From Prochlorococcus marinus str. MIT 9215 (GTDB lineage Bacteria; Cyanobacteriota; Cyanobacteriia; PCC-6307; Cyanobiaceae): DNA of 8,500 nt. Below are positions 1 through 6,676 of this stretch, in pieces. How positions within the stretch are numbered: the stretch's first letter is position 1; each line of letters opens with the position of its first letter. Position numbers and translations under genes: made by a program. Below the pieces are notes generated by a model. That model was given only the letters and a program-made list of their open reading frames with translations. It was not told where the DNA came from and ran no database searches. The DNA lies in the NCBI GenBank assembly GCA_949486985.1, contig CATBLW010000242.1, positions 1-8,500 on the forward strand, in the 5' to 3' direction.

Positions 1-318
1 CAGCCTGAATTGGCGACTGTTGGTCTTAATGAAGAGCAGGCGGTTGAGCGTTATGGGGAGAACCAGATCAAAGTGTATAGGGCTCGTTTTCGCTCTATGG
101 CACAAGCACTACCGAAACGAGGCCCGAGGTGTTTGCTTAAGTTAGTCGTTGAAATCAATACTGACAAAGTTATTGGCTGCCATATGGTCGGAGAGCATGC
201 AGCGGAAATTATTCAAATGGCTGCAATTGCTGTAGGGATGGGTGCGACAAAAGCTGACTTTGATCGCACAATGGCGTTACATCCAACCGTTTCTGAGGAA
301 TTTGTAACCATGCCTTGA
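1..318 (+). CDS. gor: Glutathione reductase, C-terminal part (5'-truncated by window edge)
   Basis: The reading frame is open from base 1 and ends at TGA 316-318, giving 105 C-terminal residues. It begins in the stretch PELATVG, typical of the start of the dimerisation domain of class I pyridine-nucleotide disulphide oxidoreductases. It ends in LHPTVSEEFVTMP, which carries the His-Pro and Glu of the active site that accept the proton from the partner subunit's thiol pair. The middle part (KLVVEINTDKVIGCHMVG, then AAEIIQ) fits glutathione reductase better than lipoamide dehydrogenase or mercuric reductase. The enzyme reduces oxidised glutathione with NADPH in the cytoplasm. The FAD and NADPH domains and the redox CxxxxC lie upstream of the window, so their integrity cannot be judged. 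It converges on the minus-strand oxidase operon. The subfamily assignment is confident; nothing unusual is visible in this part. Confidence 0.95.
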   Translation, partial: QPELATVGLNEEQAVERYGENQIKVYRARFRSMAQALPKRGPRCLLKLVVEINTDKVIGCHMVGEHAAEIIQMAAIAVGMGATKADFDRTMALHPTVSEEFVTMP

Positions 319-575
319 GCAATGAAGTTGATTGAAATTGAGTTGTTGATTGCCTGAATTTATTGATAGGCCTCAAGAGTTTAATTGGTTGTAAGTGAGT
401 TGGTGATCCTATCTATTCAGCTTGCTTTGCTTTGTAAAAGTATCTTGAGGCTAGTTCTCTTTGGGGCTGCTTTTAGTAGCGGGTTTTGGATAGGTTTTTT
501 GTAAAAGCTATTGATTAATCGCGTCTGAGTATTTGCAGTTTGCTGGTTGTATGGACTTTCTAGTTGCCAGGATAC
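319..575. other. AT-rich spacer between convergent gor and the oxidase operon
   Basis: This 257-base stretch lies between two converging genes. It is T-rich on the plus strand and I see no credible ORF or RNA gene in it. It holds a small hairpin followed by T-runs (466-500, listed separately), an inverted repeat with the 8-base core CCTCAAGA at 371-378 and TCTTGAGG at 443-450, and two copies of TTTGTAAAAG at 431-440 and 498-507. The 64-base loop makes the inverted repeat unlikely as a simple terminator. No clear terminator for the minus-strand operon was found here. Confidence 0.6.
466..500 (+). terminator. Weak candidate terminator of gor
   Basis: Bases 466-480 can fold into a 6-bp stem (GCTGCT with AGTAGC, including one G-T pair) with a TTT loop. 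Two T-runs follow, TTTT at 484-487 and TTTTTT at 495-500. It lies about 150 bases past the gor stop and in the correct orientation. The stem is short and the T-tract does not start directly at its base, so this is only a candidate. Confidence 0.27.
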
Positions 576-2090
576 TTACATCGCCTTGTCTAAAGTATTG
601 GCCATGCGAAGGGCTAAAGCGATTGTTGTAAGACCTGGCCCAATGCTTGGGCAGCTAGGAAAAACGCTTGTATCGGCGATATAGAGGTTGTCCAATTCAT
701 GACACTTGCCATTGGGATCAACAACTGAACTGGATTGTTGATCTCCCATGCGGCAGGTTCCACAAGCAAAGCCAACAATGCTGATTGGTGCTTCTCCCCT
801 TGGATAGATTGGCGCAGAGCGAACGACTTTAGTGAGTGGATCGGCTTCTACTGATTTGATCGTGTCCAGCCAGCGGTAAACAAGTCGATCATGGGCTTCT
901 CGGTTGTTATGTAGATAGTTGATATGAATTTGGTTGTTTTGCAGGATAACCTTGTTGTCTGGCTCTGGTAAAACCTCGGTCATCGCCCACCAAGCTACTG
1001 ATCGAGCTGCTAGTTGCTCTAAACCAAAGTTTGGCATTAGCTTGCTGATTAAAGAAAGTACAGGCGGAGATTCTGCAAAAAGAGTGTCTTGCAATACGCC
1101 GCCAGCAGATTGAATATGGCCAAGAGAAAAACTTACATTTTTGTCGCCCCAGTAATAATCATTGATACCTAGTGATCGTGCATAACGGCCACTACTTAGT
1201 TGTGTCGCTAGTTGGAGAATAGATGTAAGTTGCAGGTTCATCAAGTTGCGTCCAACTTGATCAGAACCATTGGCAAGACCGCTTGGATGTTGGTCGGAGC
1301 TTGAGCGCAAAAGAATGGCTGGAGTGTTGATTGCTCCTGCTGCTAGAACAACAACATCACTGGAGAAAAGCCAGGCCTCACCAGCGACTTCTGCTTCCAC
1401 TCCTTTGACTTCATGGCCACTGGGATTGACATGCAAGCGAAGTACTTTTGCCTGATCACGAATCACAAGATTTGAGGCATCCCCTTTGTCTAGACCAAAC
1501 AATTGGGCATCACCACTGGGATCGATTGGGTCTTCTGACCAACTCAGTGGCAAGTCATATGGCTTGCAACCTTGTCGTTGCAAACCGGCTCGGAGTGGTT
1601 CAAGGAAAGGTTCCAATGCTTTTGGATGATGTTCGAATCCGTTGCTGCGGTTGGGTTCTGTTGGATCGACACCGGCTTTGCCATGAACCCTGAACAGGCT
1701 TTCGGCAGCTGTGTAATAAGGGGCCAGTTCGCCATAATCAAAAGGCCAGGCAGGCGAGACCCCTTCTTGCGCAGCTAGTTCTGAGAAGTCTTTCTCCCGC
1801 ATGCGCTGCAGAACTGCGCCCCAGATCTTGGTGTTGCCGCCTAGGGCATAGGTGGTTTGTGGTGCAATTGGATCCCCATCAGGACCAAACCAACGTTCGT
1901 CGCGGGGGTGATAACGATCTTTCCTAAATAGATCTGCATCAGCAACATTTTGATCTTCTATGGCCATGGCGCCGCCGCGCTCGAGCAATAGAACTGATTT
2001 TCCTTGCCGACTAAGAGCTGCAGCGAGGGTTCCACCACCGGCTCCACTGCCGATGACGATGATGTCGTAGTGGCAATCGTCGATGATCAT
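576..2090 (-). CDS. GMC-family FAD oxidoreductase lacking the usual catalytic His-Asn pair
   Basis: A 504-residue flavoprotein of the glucose-methanol-choline family, of normal length. The N-terminal Rossmann fingerprint is GSGAGG (14-19) with acidic E37 at the end of strand 2. GGNTKIWG (84-91) is the FAD-covering motif, LAAGAINTP (249-257) the second FAD motif, GRNLM (280-284) follows, and the C-terminal GMC domain carries GTCRMG (444-449) and the closing ADTSVFP segment (472-478). No signal peptide or membrane helix is evident. In characterised members a His three residues before the GT of GTxRMG and a second His or Asn near the C-terminus form the active site. Here these positions appear to be F441 and G484 (PSIGPGLTT). 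FAD binding is therefore expected, but ordinary alcohol or sugar oxidation is doubtful. ATG at 2090 is 42 bases after the ctaE stop with only a distant AGGA upstream; it is probably the last gene of the operon. The substrate cannot be named. Confidence 0.88.
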   Translation of the reverse strand: MIIDDCHYDIIVIGSGAGGGTLAAALSRQGKSVLLLERGGAMAIEDQNVADADLFRKDRYHPRDERWFGPDGDPIAPQTTYALGGNTKIWGAVLQRMREKDFSELAAQEGVSPAWPFDYGELAPYYTAAESLFRVHGKAGVDPTEPNRSNGFEHHPKALEPFLEPLRAGLQRQGCKPYDLPLSWSEDPIDPSGDAQLFGLDKGDASNLVIRDQAKVLRLHVNPSGHEVKGVEAEVAGEAWLFSSDVVVLAAGAINTPAILLRSSSDQHPSGLANGSDQVGRNLMNLQLTSILQLATQLSSGRYARSLGINDYYWGDKNVSFSLGHIQSAGGVLQDTLFAESPPVLSLISKLMPNFGLEQLAARSVAWWAMTEVLPEPDNKVILQNNQIHINYLHNNREAHDRLVYRWLDTIKSVEADPLTKVVRSAPIYPRGEAPISIVGFACGTCRMGDQQSSSVVDPNGKCHELDNLYIADTSVFPSCPSIGPGLTTIALALRMANTLDKAM

Positions 2091-2132
2091 GGGCTTGGTG
2101 AAGAGGGTGTCCTGATGGGGCTTGGAGATCGG

Positions 2133-2729
2133 CTATTGCCAGATGTAAATGAGCACGAAGAGGATGATCCAGATCACATCAACGAAGTGCCAAAACAAAC
2201 TCACGGATATAACCCCAGCCTCTCCCTTCTCATAGTTTCCTGGCAGGAATGATCTGAAAAGCATTAATGCCATCAATGCGATTCCTGTGATCACATGAAG
2301 CCCGTGAAAACCAGTTAGTAAATAAAATGTGCCCCCAAAAACACCGCTATTGAGACCGAAGGCTAATTCTGACCATTCAACATATTGTCCATAGACAAAG
2401 TAACTACCCATCGCCATTGTTAGTAGCCAGACAGTTCGGAAGCCCCAGAGGTTGCGCTTGTGTAGGTAGCGCTCTGCAAGATAGGCAACAAAGCTTGAGC
2501 TCACCAACACAACAGTGTTGATCAATGGCATCCTGATTGAAAGCCCATTAACGCCTTCTGGTAACCATTCTGGTGAGGTGAGCTTGAGAACAATATAGGC
2601 GGCAAAGAATGCTAAGAAGATAATGCTTTCTGAGCAGAGAAAGATGATGAAGCCTGTGAGGTTGTGGCCATCATGTTTGATGTGGCCTGGAGTATGTTTG
2701 AGCGTAACTTCTGAGTTACTTGTGGTCAT
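2133..2729 (-). CDS. ctaE: Haem-copper oxidase subunit III (ARTO type)
   Basis: This 198-residue integral membrane protein is the short, five-helix form of subunit III, with hydrophobic segments near 24-48, 66-85, 98-116, 130-157 and 176-196. Family hallmarks are E34 in CSESIIF, the GFHGLHVITG stretch (140-149) and WHFVDVIWI (180-188) in the last helix. Subunit III binds no redox centre; it stabilises subunit I and its proton-uptake path. The N-terminus before helix 1 has four histidines (H12, H16, H19, H22), some of which are common in cyanobacterial CtaE proteins. The gene starts 3 bases after the ctaD stop. A GAGG ribosome-binding site overlaps the end of ctaD 8 bases before the ATG, which fixes the start. 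Because the adjoining subunit II lacks CuA, the gene belongs to the alternative oxidase set, not to the cytochrome c oxidase set. Confidence 0.96.
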   Translation of the reverse strand: MTTSNSEVTLKHTPGHIKHDGHNLTGFIIFLCSESIIFLAFFAAYIVLKLTSPEWLPEGVNGLSIRMPLINTVVLVSSSFVAYLAERYLHKRNLWGFRTVWLLTMAMGSYFVYGQYVEWSELAFGLNSGVFGGTFYLLTGFHGLHVITGIALMALMLFRSFLPGNYEKGEAGVISVSLFWHFVDVIWIILFVLIYIWQ

Positions 2730-2732
2730 GAT

Positions 2733-4421
2733 CTAGGCCTCATTAGCGCGACGGATGTAAAACTCTTCGTCGTCTACAAGTGGCTTGCCTAATCCATATC
2801 CATAGGGGCCATTGATCACGGTTGGTATATCATCCTCAAAGTTCTCCGCTGGTGGTGGAGAGGGGAGTAGCCATTCCAGGCCAATGGCTTTCCATGGATT
2901 TGGAGGTGCTTTAGGACCACGAGCCCATGAGCTAATCATGTTGAGGATGAAGGGTATCGATGCGACTCCTAAAATGAAGGCCCCAAGACTTGCGATTACA
3001 TTCCAGATAGCGAATTCTGGGTCATAGGAGGCAACGCGTCTTGGCATCCCAAGCAGGCCAGCCCAGTGCAATGGTAGGAAGTTGAGAGTGGCACCTATAA
3101 ATGTCAGCACAAAATGGATTTTTCCTAGACCCTCGTAATACATACGACCAGTAAATTTAGGGAACCAGTGGTAGATGCCTGCGAAAACGCCAAAGCCAAT
3201 GGTATTAAAAATTACGTAATGAAAGTGTGCGACTACAAAGTAAGTATTGCCGACATGAACGTCGATGGGTACTGTCGCCAACATCACACCTGTGATGCCT
3301 GCAAAGATAAAATTAAATAGGCCTCCCAAGCAAAAGAGCATCGGAGTTGTAAGCCGGATTTTTCCTCTCCATAGTGTTGCAATCCAGGCAAAAACTTTGA
3401 TTCCTGTTGGCACAGCAATCAACATCGTTGTCAGCATGAATACATTTCGCATCCATTGAGGTGTGCCGGAATAGAACATGTGGTGAACCCATACGATCAG
3501 GCTCAATACAGTGATTCCGAATGATGCAAGAGCTACAACTTTGTAGCCAAACAGTGGCTTGCGGGCGTACACGGGGAATAACTCAGAGAAAATCCCGAAT
3601 ATTGGTAGAATCAATACATACACAGCTGGGTGGGAATAGAACCAGAAGAAGTGTTGGAAGAGCACAGGATCTCCGCCGCCTTCTGGGCGAAAGAACGTCG
3701 TGCCAAAGCTGAGGTCAAAGAGCAACATGATGGCCCCGCCCGTTAGCGCTGGCAGGCCAAGTAATTGGATGGTTTGTGCGGCCCAGGCCGTCCAGATGAA
3801 AATTGGCATGCGAAAGAATCCCATGCCAGGAGCACGCATGCGAATGATCGTGGTGACGAAGTTAATCGCTCCGAAGATTGATGAAATACCTGATAGTGCA
3901 ACGGCTGTAATCCAGAGCATTTCGCCATTGAAGAAACGCCCTAATGGGTTTTGAAGACTCATTGGTGGGTACGACCACCAACCTGATGATGCCGGGCCTC
4001 CAGGCACAAAGAAGCTCGCCATCAACACGATTGCGAAAACAGGCACGAGCCAAAATGCCGCAGCATTTAGCTTTGGAAATGCCATGTCTGGAGCCCCAAT
4101 CATGGTTGGAATTAACAGGTTGTTAAATCCGTTCAGAATCGGGAAGAGGAACAGAAATAGCATCACTGTTCCGTGCATCGTGTAGAGGCCGTTGTAGACC
4201 GTTGGGTCTACAAGATCAGCCGGTGGTGTGATTAGTTCACCACGGATGACCATGGCTAGTAGGCCTCCTACGAGTAGGAAGAAAAGCGATGTGACGATGT
4301 ATTGAATCCCAATGACTTTCGCATCAGTGTTGAAACTGAAAAAGCGCTTCCAGTTGTCTGGTGCACCAGGAACTGGATGTGGTGCTTTGAGAATACGAGC
4401 GTCGTAATTGCTAATTGACAT
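2733..4421 (-). CDS. ctaD: Haem-copper oxidase subunit I, A2 type (ARTO catalytic subunit)
   Basis: 562 residues with about twelve membrane helices; this is the O2-reducing subunit. All redox ligands are present: H83 and H401 for the low-spin haem, H399 for the high-spin haem, and H264, H313 and H314 for CuB, with Y268 placed for the His-Tyr crosslink. R461-R462 are the propionate-binding arginines. Proton-path residues D112 and N119 (D channel) and T339 and K342 (K channel) are kept. Helix VI reads YSHPAVY (262-268), so the A1-type glutamate is A266 and the Tyr-Ser pair marks the A2 class. At the site above the haems, the His-Asp that binds Mg in canonical enzymes aligns with G391-N392 (DVHVGNTYF), which matches the loss of CuA in subunit II. 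The start ATG is 5 bases after the ctaC stop; no strong Shine-Dalgarno is visible, so coupled translation is likely. Identity is certain; the electron donor is not. Confidence 0.98.
   Translation of the reverse strand: MSISNYDARILKAPHPVPGAPDNWKRFFSFNTDAKVIGIQYIVTSLFFLLVGGLLAMVIRGELITPPADLVDPTVYNGLYTMHGTVMLFLFLFPILNGFNNLLIPTMIGAPDMAFPKLNAAAFWLVPVFAIVLMASFFVPGGPASSGWWSYPPMSLQNPLGRFFNGEMLWITAVALSGISSIFGAINFVTTIIRMRAPGMGFFRMPIFIWTAWAAQTIQLLGLPALTGGAIMLLFDLSFGTTFFRPEGGGDPVLFQHFFWFYSHPAVYVLILPIFGIFSELFPVYARKPLFGYKVVALASFGITVLSLIVWVHHMFYSGTPQWMRNVFMLTTMLIAVPTGIKVFAWIATLWRGKIRLTTPMLFCLGGLFNFIFAGITGVMLATVPIDVHVGNTYFVVAHFHYVIFNTIGFGVFAGIYHWFPKFTGRMYYEGLGKIHFVLTFIGATLNFLPLHWAGLLGMPRRVASYDPEFAIWNVIASLGAFILGVASIPFILNMISSWARGPKAPPNPWKAIGLEWLLPSPPPAENFEDDIPTVINGPYGYGLGKPLVDDEEFYIRRANEA
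2738..2741 (-). promoter_or_regulatory. Ribosome-binding site of ctaE
   Basis: GAGG lies 8 bases before the ctaE ATG and inside the last codons of ctaD. It fixes the ctaE start despite the 3-base intergenic gap. Confidence 0.6.
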
Positions 4422-4426
4422 GTTGA

Positions 4427-5365
4427 TCAGGCTTCGTGGGGAGCGGATGGATTACCAGGGTCATTGACCAAAGGCGGTGGTGAGGGGGGGACGGTCGCCC
4501 AGCCTTTATCACCTTTTGCGAGGCGACGTTGATATAAAGGCTGACTTGGATCGAGGCCAGGTTGAAGTGGTTGTTTCGCTGAAAGATCTAACCAATCAGC
4601 AAAAGACTTCTCAGACTCAACGATTACATCTGTTTGATTCTGGGAGAAATAGGCTCCACTGAACATGGCATCGCGTAGTCGGTAGCGTCCCTCTCTGGTG
4701 GGAGTAAGGCTGTAGGAGATCACGCTGCCAGGAACAATGTCTTGCTTCAGCCTGAATGCAGGAACATAGAAACTGTGCAATACATCCTCAGAAATCAATC
4801 TGAAGTTGACACGTTGATCGACAGGTAGATGCAATTCAGAACTACGCACACCATCTGGGTAGACGAACTCCCAGCTCCATTGCCTTGCGATTACTTCGAT
4901 TGGACCAACTGTGCTTTTTGGATCCATCGAAACAAGGGCTGCAGGGTTGTCGCCTACTCGATACTTTTGCTTGGGACCAAGAGTTGAAAGCGTATTGTTG
5001 ACGTTGATCGAGTAGGCAGCAATAGCCAACACCAATAACAAAGGAATCACTGTCCACACAATCTCTAGCTTTATATTTCCTTCGATTGGATCTCCATTCA
5101 CTTCGTCGTATTTAGGAGCTCTATTGAAGAGTATGACCCAGGCCATTACCCCTGTGCAGCCAAGGAAAATGAATGTTCCAATTCCTGTCTCAAGGCTGAA
5201 TAAGCTGTCAACATATGGAGCTGCTGAGGATGCTTGTACAGGGAACCAGCTGTAAGACCAATGTGCCATTAGCACACTGAAAAAGATGTCAACACCTACT
5301 GCAATTGAGATAACCAAAATGGCGCCATAATTAATCCCCTGGTTTTCAGTTGATGTTGGCATCAT
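4427..5365 (-). CDS. ctaC: Haem-copper oxidase subunit II without a CuA site (ARTO type)
   Basis: 312 residues. There are three hydrophobic N-terminal segments (about 14-36, 62-80, 100-120); the first may be a signal anchor, with a possible peptidase site after A45. A cupredoxin domain (about 150-258) follows, lying outside the membrane. The fold is clear from RQWSWEF (161-167), EDVLHSFYVPAFR (193-205) and the closing SFADW (254-258). The first CuA ligand H197 remains, but the CxExCxxxHxxM motif aligns with D232, M234, S236, F240 and N243, so five of the six CuA-site residues are gone and cytochrome c cannot be oxidised in the usual way. Similar subunits define the cyanobacterial alternative terminal oxidase. 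A proline-rich tail (259-312) extends beyond the domain. The gene overlaps the preceding one by ATGA, and a GAGG ribosome-binding site at 5373-5376 supports this ATG; a second ATG follows immediately. Confidence 0.95.
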   Translation of the reverse strand: MMPTSTENQGINYGAILVISIAVGVDIFFSVLMAHWSYSWFPVQASSAAPYVDSLFSLETGIGTFIFLGCTGVMAWVILFNRAPKYDEVNGDPIEGNIKLEIVWTVIPLLLVLAIAAYSINVNNTLSTLGPKQKYRVGDNPAALVSMDPKSTVGPIEVIARQWSWEFVYPDGVRSSELHLPVDQRVNFRLISEDVLHSFYVPAFRLKQDIVPGSVISYSLTPTREGRYRLRDAMFSGAYFSQNQTDVIVESEKSFADWLDLSAKQPLQPGLDPSQPLYQRRLAKGDKGWATVPPSPPPLVNDPGNPSAPHEA

Positions 5366-6036
5366 GGCAACACCTCGTTGAGATCGGCTCCGGCGGCAAG
5401 GAGTTGGTCTGCCGTTACATGGACGCCAAACTCTGCCGCGAGTTCTGCTCCTAGCGTTCCATGAAATCCCAGTATTAATAGAATAACGACTCCTGAAAAT
5501 AGGTAGGCCCAGCTAACTTGCCTGCCCAGATCACGGCGCCATGCGAATCGTTGGAATCCTCTCCAAACTGTCATGGCAACGATAATCATTAGGAGAGCAA
5601 TCCCTCCCATGGCATGCCAAATCATTGTGCTCATTGGGCCAAGTCCAATGCTGCTCTTGACCCCGCGAATCGGAACGGCTAGTAACATTTCATACATGCC
5701 CGCTGCAACTGTTAAAAATGTAATTACGCTGCAAGCAAGCAAGTTGTACCAGCCAACATCGTGAAAGCCAAGGCGAGTTACAGGTAAGGCGAGGAAGCGA
5801 AAGATTCTTTTTTCTAATGGATATAATGCACCGGCAAAGTCAAAGGCAATTCCGATAGCAAAGAGCCCAATCGTGAAGTGAACAAGGTTGGGATGTATGG
5901 GTAGGCTATAGGGCAGATTATTGGCACCAAGTGAACCCGATAGCTCTTCAATCTGAAAATTAGATGTTGATAATAAAAAATGATGTGTTGTTTGGTTCAG
6001 CAGTTGCTCAATGCCATCGAGGAAGGAATTCGTCAT
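5362..6036 (-). CDS. DUF2231-type membrane protein, coupled to ctaC
   Basis: 224 residues with a soluble N-terminus of about 45 residues and four likely membrane helices (about 50-71, 95-119, 134-157, 176-193). The motif IHPNLVHF (47-54) at the start of helix 1 is the hallmark of the DUF2231 family, whose function is not established. Other histidines near membrane ends are H92, H141 (WHAMGG), H192 (GFHG) and H206. It is a paralogue of the gene just upstream: the two share HPxxVHF, a WxNLL stretch in helix 2, a His early in helix 3 and a GxxL...GxH stretch after helix 4. Its ATG overlaps the upstream stop by ATGA and its own TGA overlaps ctaC the same way, so translation of all three is probably coupled. 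The spaced histidines could bind haem or metal next to the CuA-less subunit II; this is inference. An assembly factor is the main alternative. Confidence 0.85.
   Translation of the reverse strand: MTNSFLDGIEQLLNQTTHHFLLSTSNFQIEELSGSLGANNLPYSLPIHPNLVHFTIGLFAIGIAFDFAGALYPLEKRIFRFLALPVTRLGFHDVGWYNLLACSVITFLTVAAGMYEMLLAVPIRGVKSSIGLGPMSTMIWHAMGGIALLMIIVAMTVWRGFQRFAWRRDLGRQVSWAYLFSGVVILLILGFHGTLGAELAAEFGVHVTADQLLAAGADLNEVLP
5373..5376 (-). promoter_or_regulatory. Ribosome-binding site of ctaC
   Basis: GAGG lies 7 bases before the ATG at 5365, inside the 3' end of the upstream DUF2231 gene. It confirms the start of ctaC, which overlaps that gene's stop by ATGA, and suggests both fresh initiation and coupling. 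Confidence 0.6.
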
Positions 6037-6533
6037 GACAACGTGCCTGCTCGGATGGCTTCGACAACCTTCACAGTGTGAAGGCCATAGACCCAGATCA
6101 ATTTGTTGCCGAGATAAACCTGGGTAAACACCAGAGCAGCAAGTATTCCATCAAGAATTAGGAATCCTTTCGGCAAGATGTTGGGGTCCTTCTGACGAGC
6201 GACGTAGCGCCAACTGGTTAGAACGGCCAAGACGCCAGCAAGAGACCAGCCGATTGTGCTGTGGTAATTGAGGATGTCGCGAGATGCCCCATAGGGGTTG
6301 GCGAGTCCTGCTTCCACCTGGCCAAAAATGATGGCGATAAAGATCGCCATTGTTGCCACCAAAAGGTTCCAAAAGCTCACTTCAAAAAGGGAGCTGCGTT
6401 TTGTGAACACGCCAATCCAGTCAAATAAGACAGAGATCAGCGCCATCGCGATGACGAAGTGGACAACGATTGGATGAATCGTGTCCATCCAAGGCAGGTT
6501 GTGGTCGTTGAGGCTTGGAAGCAGCTCGAGCAT
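6033..6533 (-). CDS. DUF2231-type membrane protein, first gene of the oxidase operon
   Basis: Using ATG 6533 the product has 166 residues, beginning MLELLPSLNDHN. There are four likely membrane helices (about 20-40, 53-72, 95-111, 126-142). IHPIVVHF (19-26) is the DUF2231 hallmark; further histidines are H11, H91 (NYHSTIGW) and H152 (YGLH). It is the shorter paralogue of the following gene and overlaps it by ATGA. The frame stays open upstream to a TTG at 6590 (185 residues), but the extra 19 residues (rich in N, K, R) do not look family-like and sit in an AT-rich stretch better suited to a promoter. No good ribosome-binding site precedes either start, so the start is uncertain. The function is unknown; the position suggests an accessory subunit, an electron-entry protein or an assembly protein of the alternative oxidase. 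Confidence 0.8.
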   Translation of the reverse strand: MLELLPSLNDHNLPWMDTIHPIVVHFVIAMALISVLFDWIGVFTKRSSLFEVSFWNLLVATMAIFIAIIFGQVEAGLANPYGASRDILNYHSTIGWSLAGVLAVLTSWRYVARQKDPNILPKGFLILDGILAALVFTQVYLGNKLIWVYGLHTVKVVEAIRAGTLS

Positions 6534-6554
6534 CGACAAGCGGCGGTTGTTGAC

Positions 6555-6592
6555 GAAGTCTTTTACTAGTATTGCATTATTGAGATACAAGA
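6555..6592 (-). promoter_or_regulatory. Possible promoter region of the oxidase operon
   Basis: On the minus strand this AT-rich patch reads TTCTTG, then 16 bases, then TACTAG, some 30 bases before the chosen ATG at 6533. Neither hexamer is a strong match to the sigma-70 consensus, but it is the only AT-rich patch next to the first gene. A start here would exclude the TTG at 6590 as the start codon. Confidence 0.2.
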
Positions 6593-6676
6593 ATGCTCGC
6601 TGCGTTTCGCCTCGTGGCTGGCGCTTTGTGCTTTGCCTCTCTTTAGGCTGCGCTTGCCAGGTTGTTTTGCGGTCTG

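Noticed and set aside
4477..4662. Plus-strand and alternate-frame open frames across ctaC, ctaD and the GMC gene.
   Set aside because: All lie opposite or out of frame within genes whose motifs are unmistakable.
6593..6646. Plus-strand 17-residue frame (MLAAFRLVAGALCFASL) resembling a signal peptide.
   Set aside because: It ends at TAG 6644-6646 with no mature protein after it, has no Shine-Dalgarno, and lies antisense to the operon's leader region.
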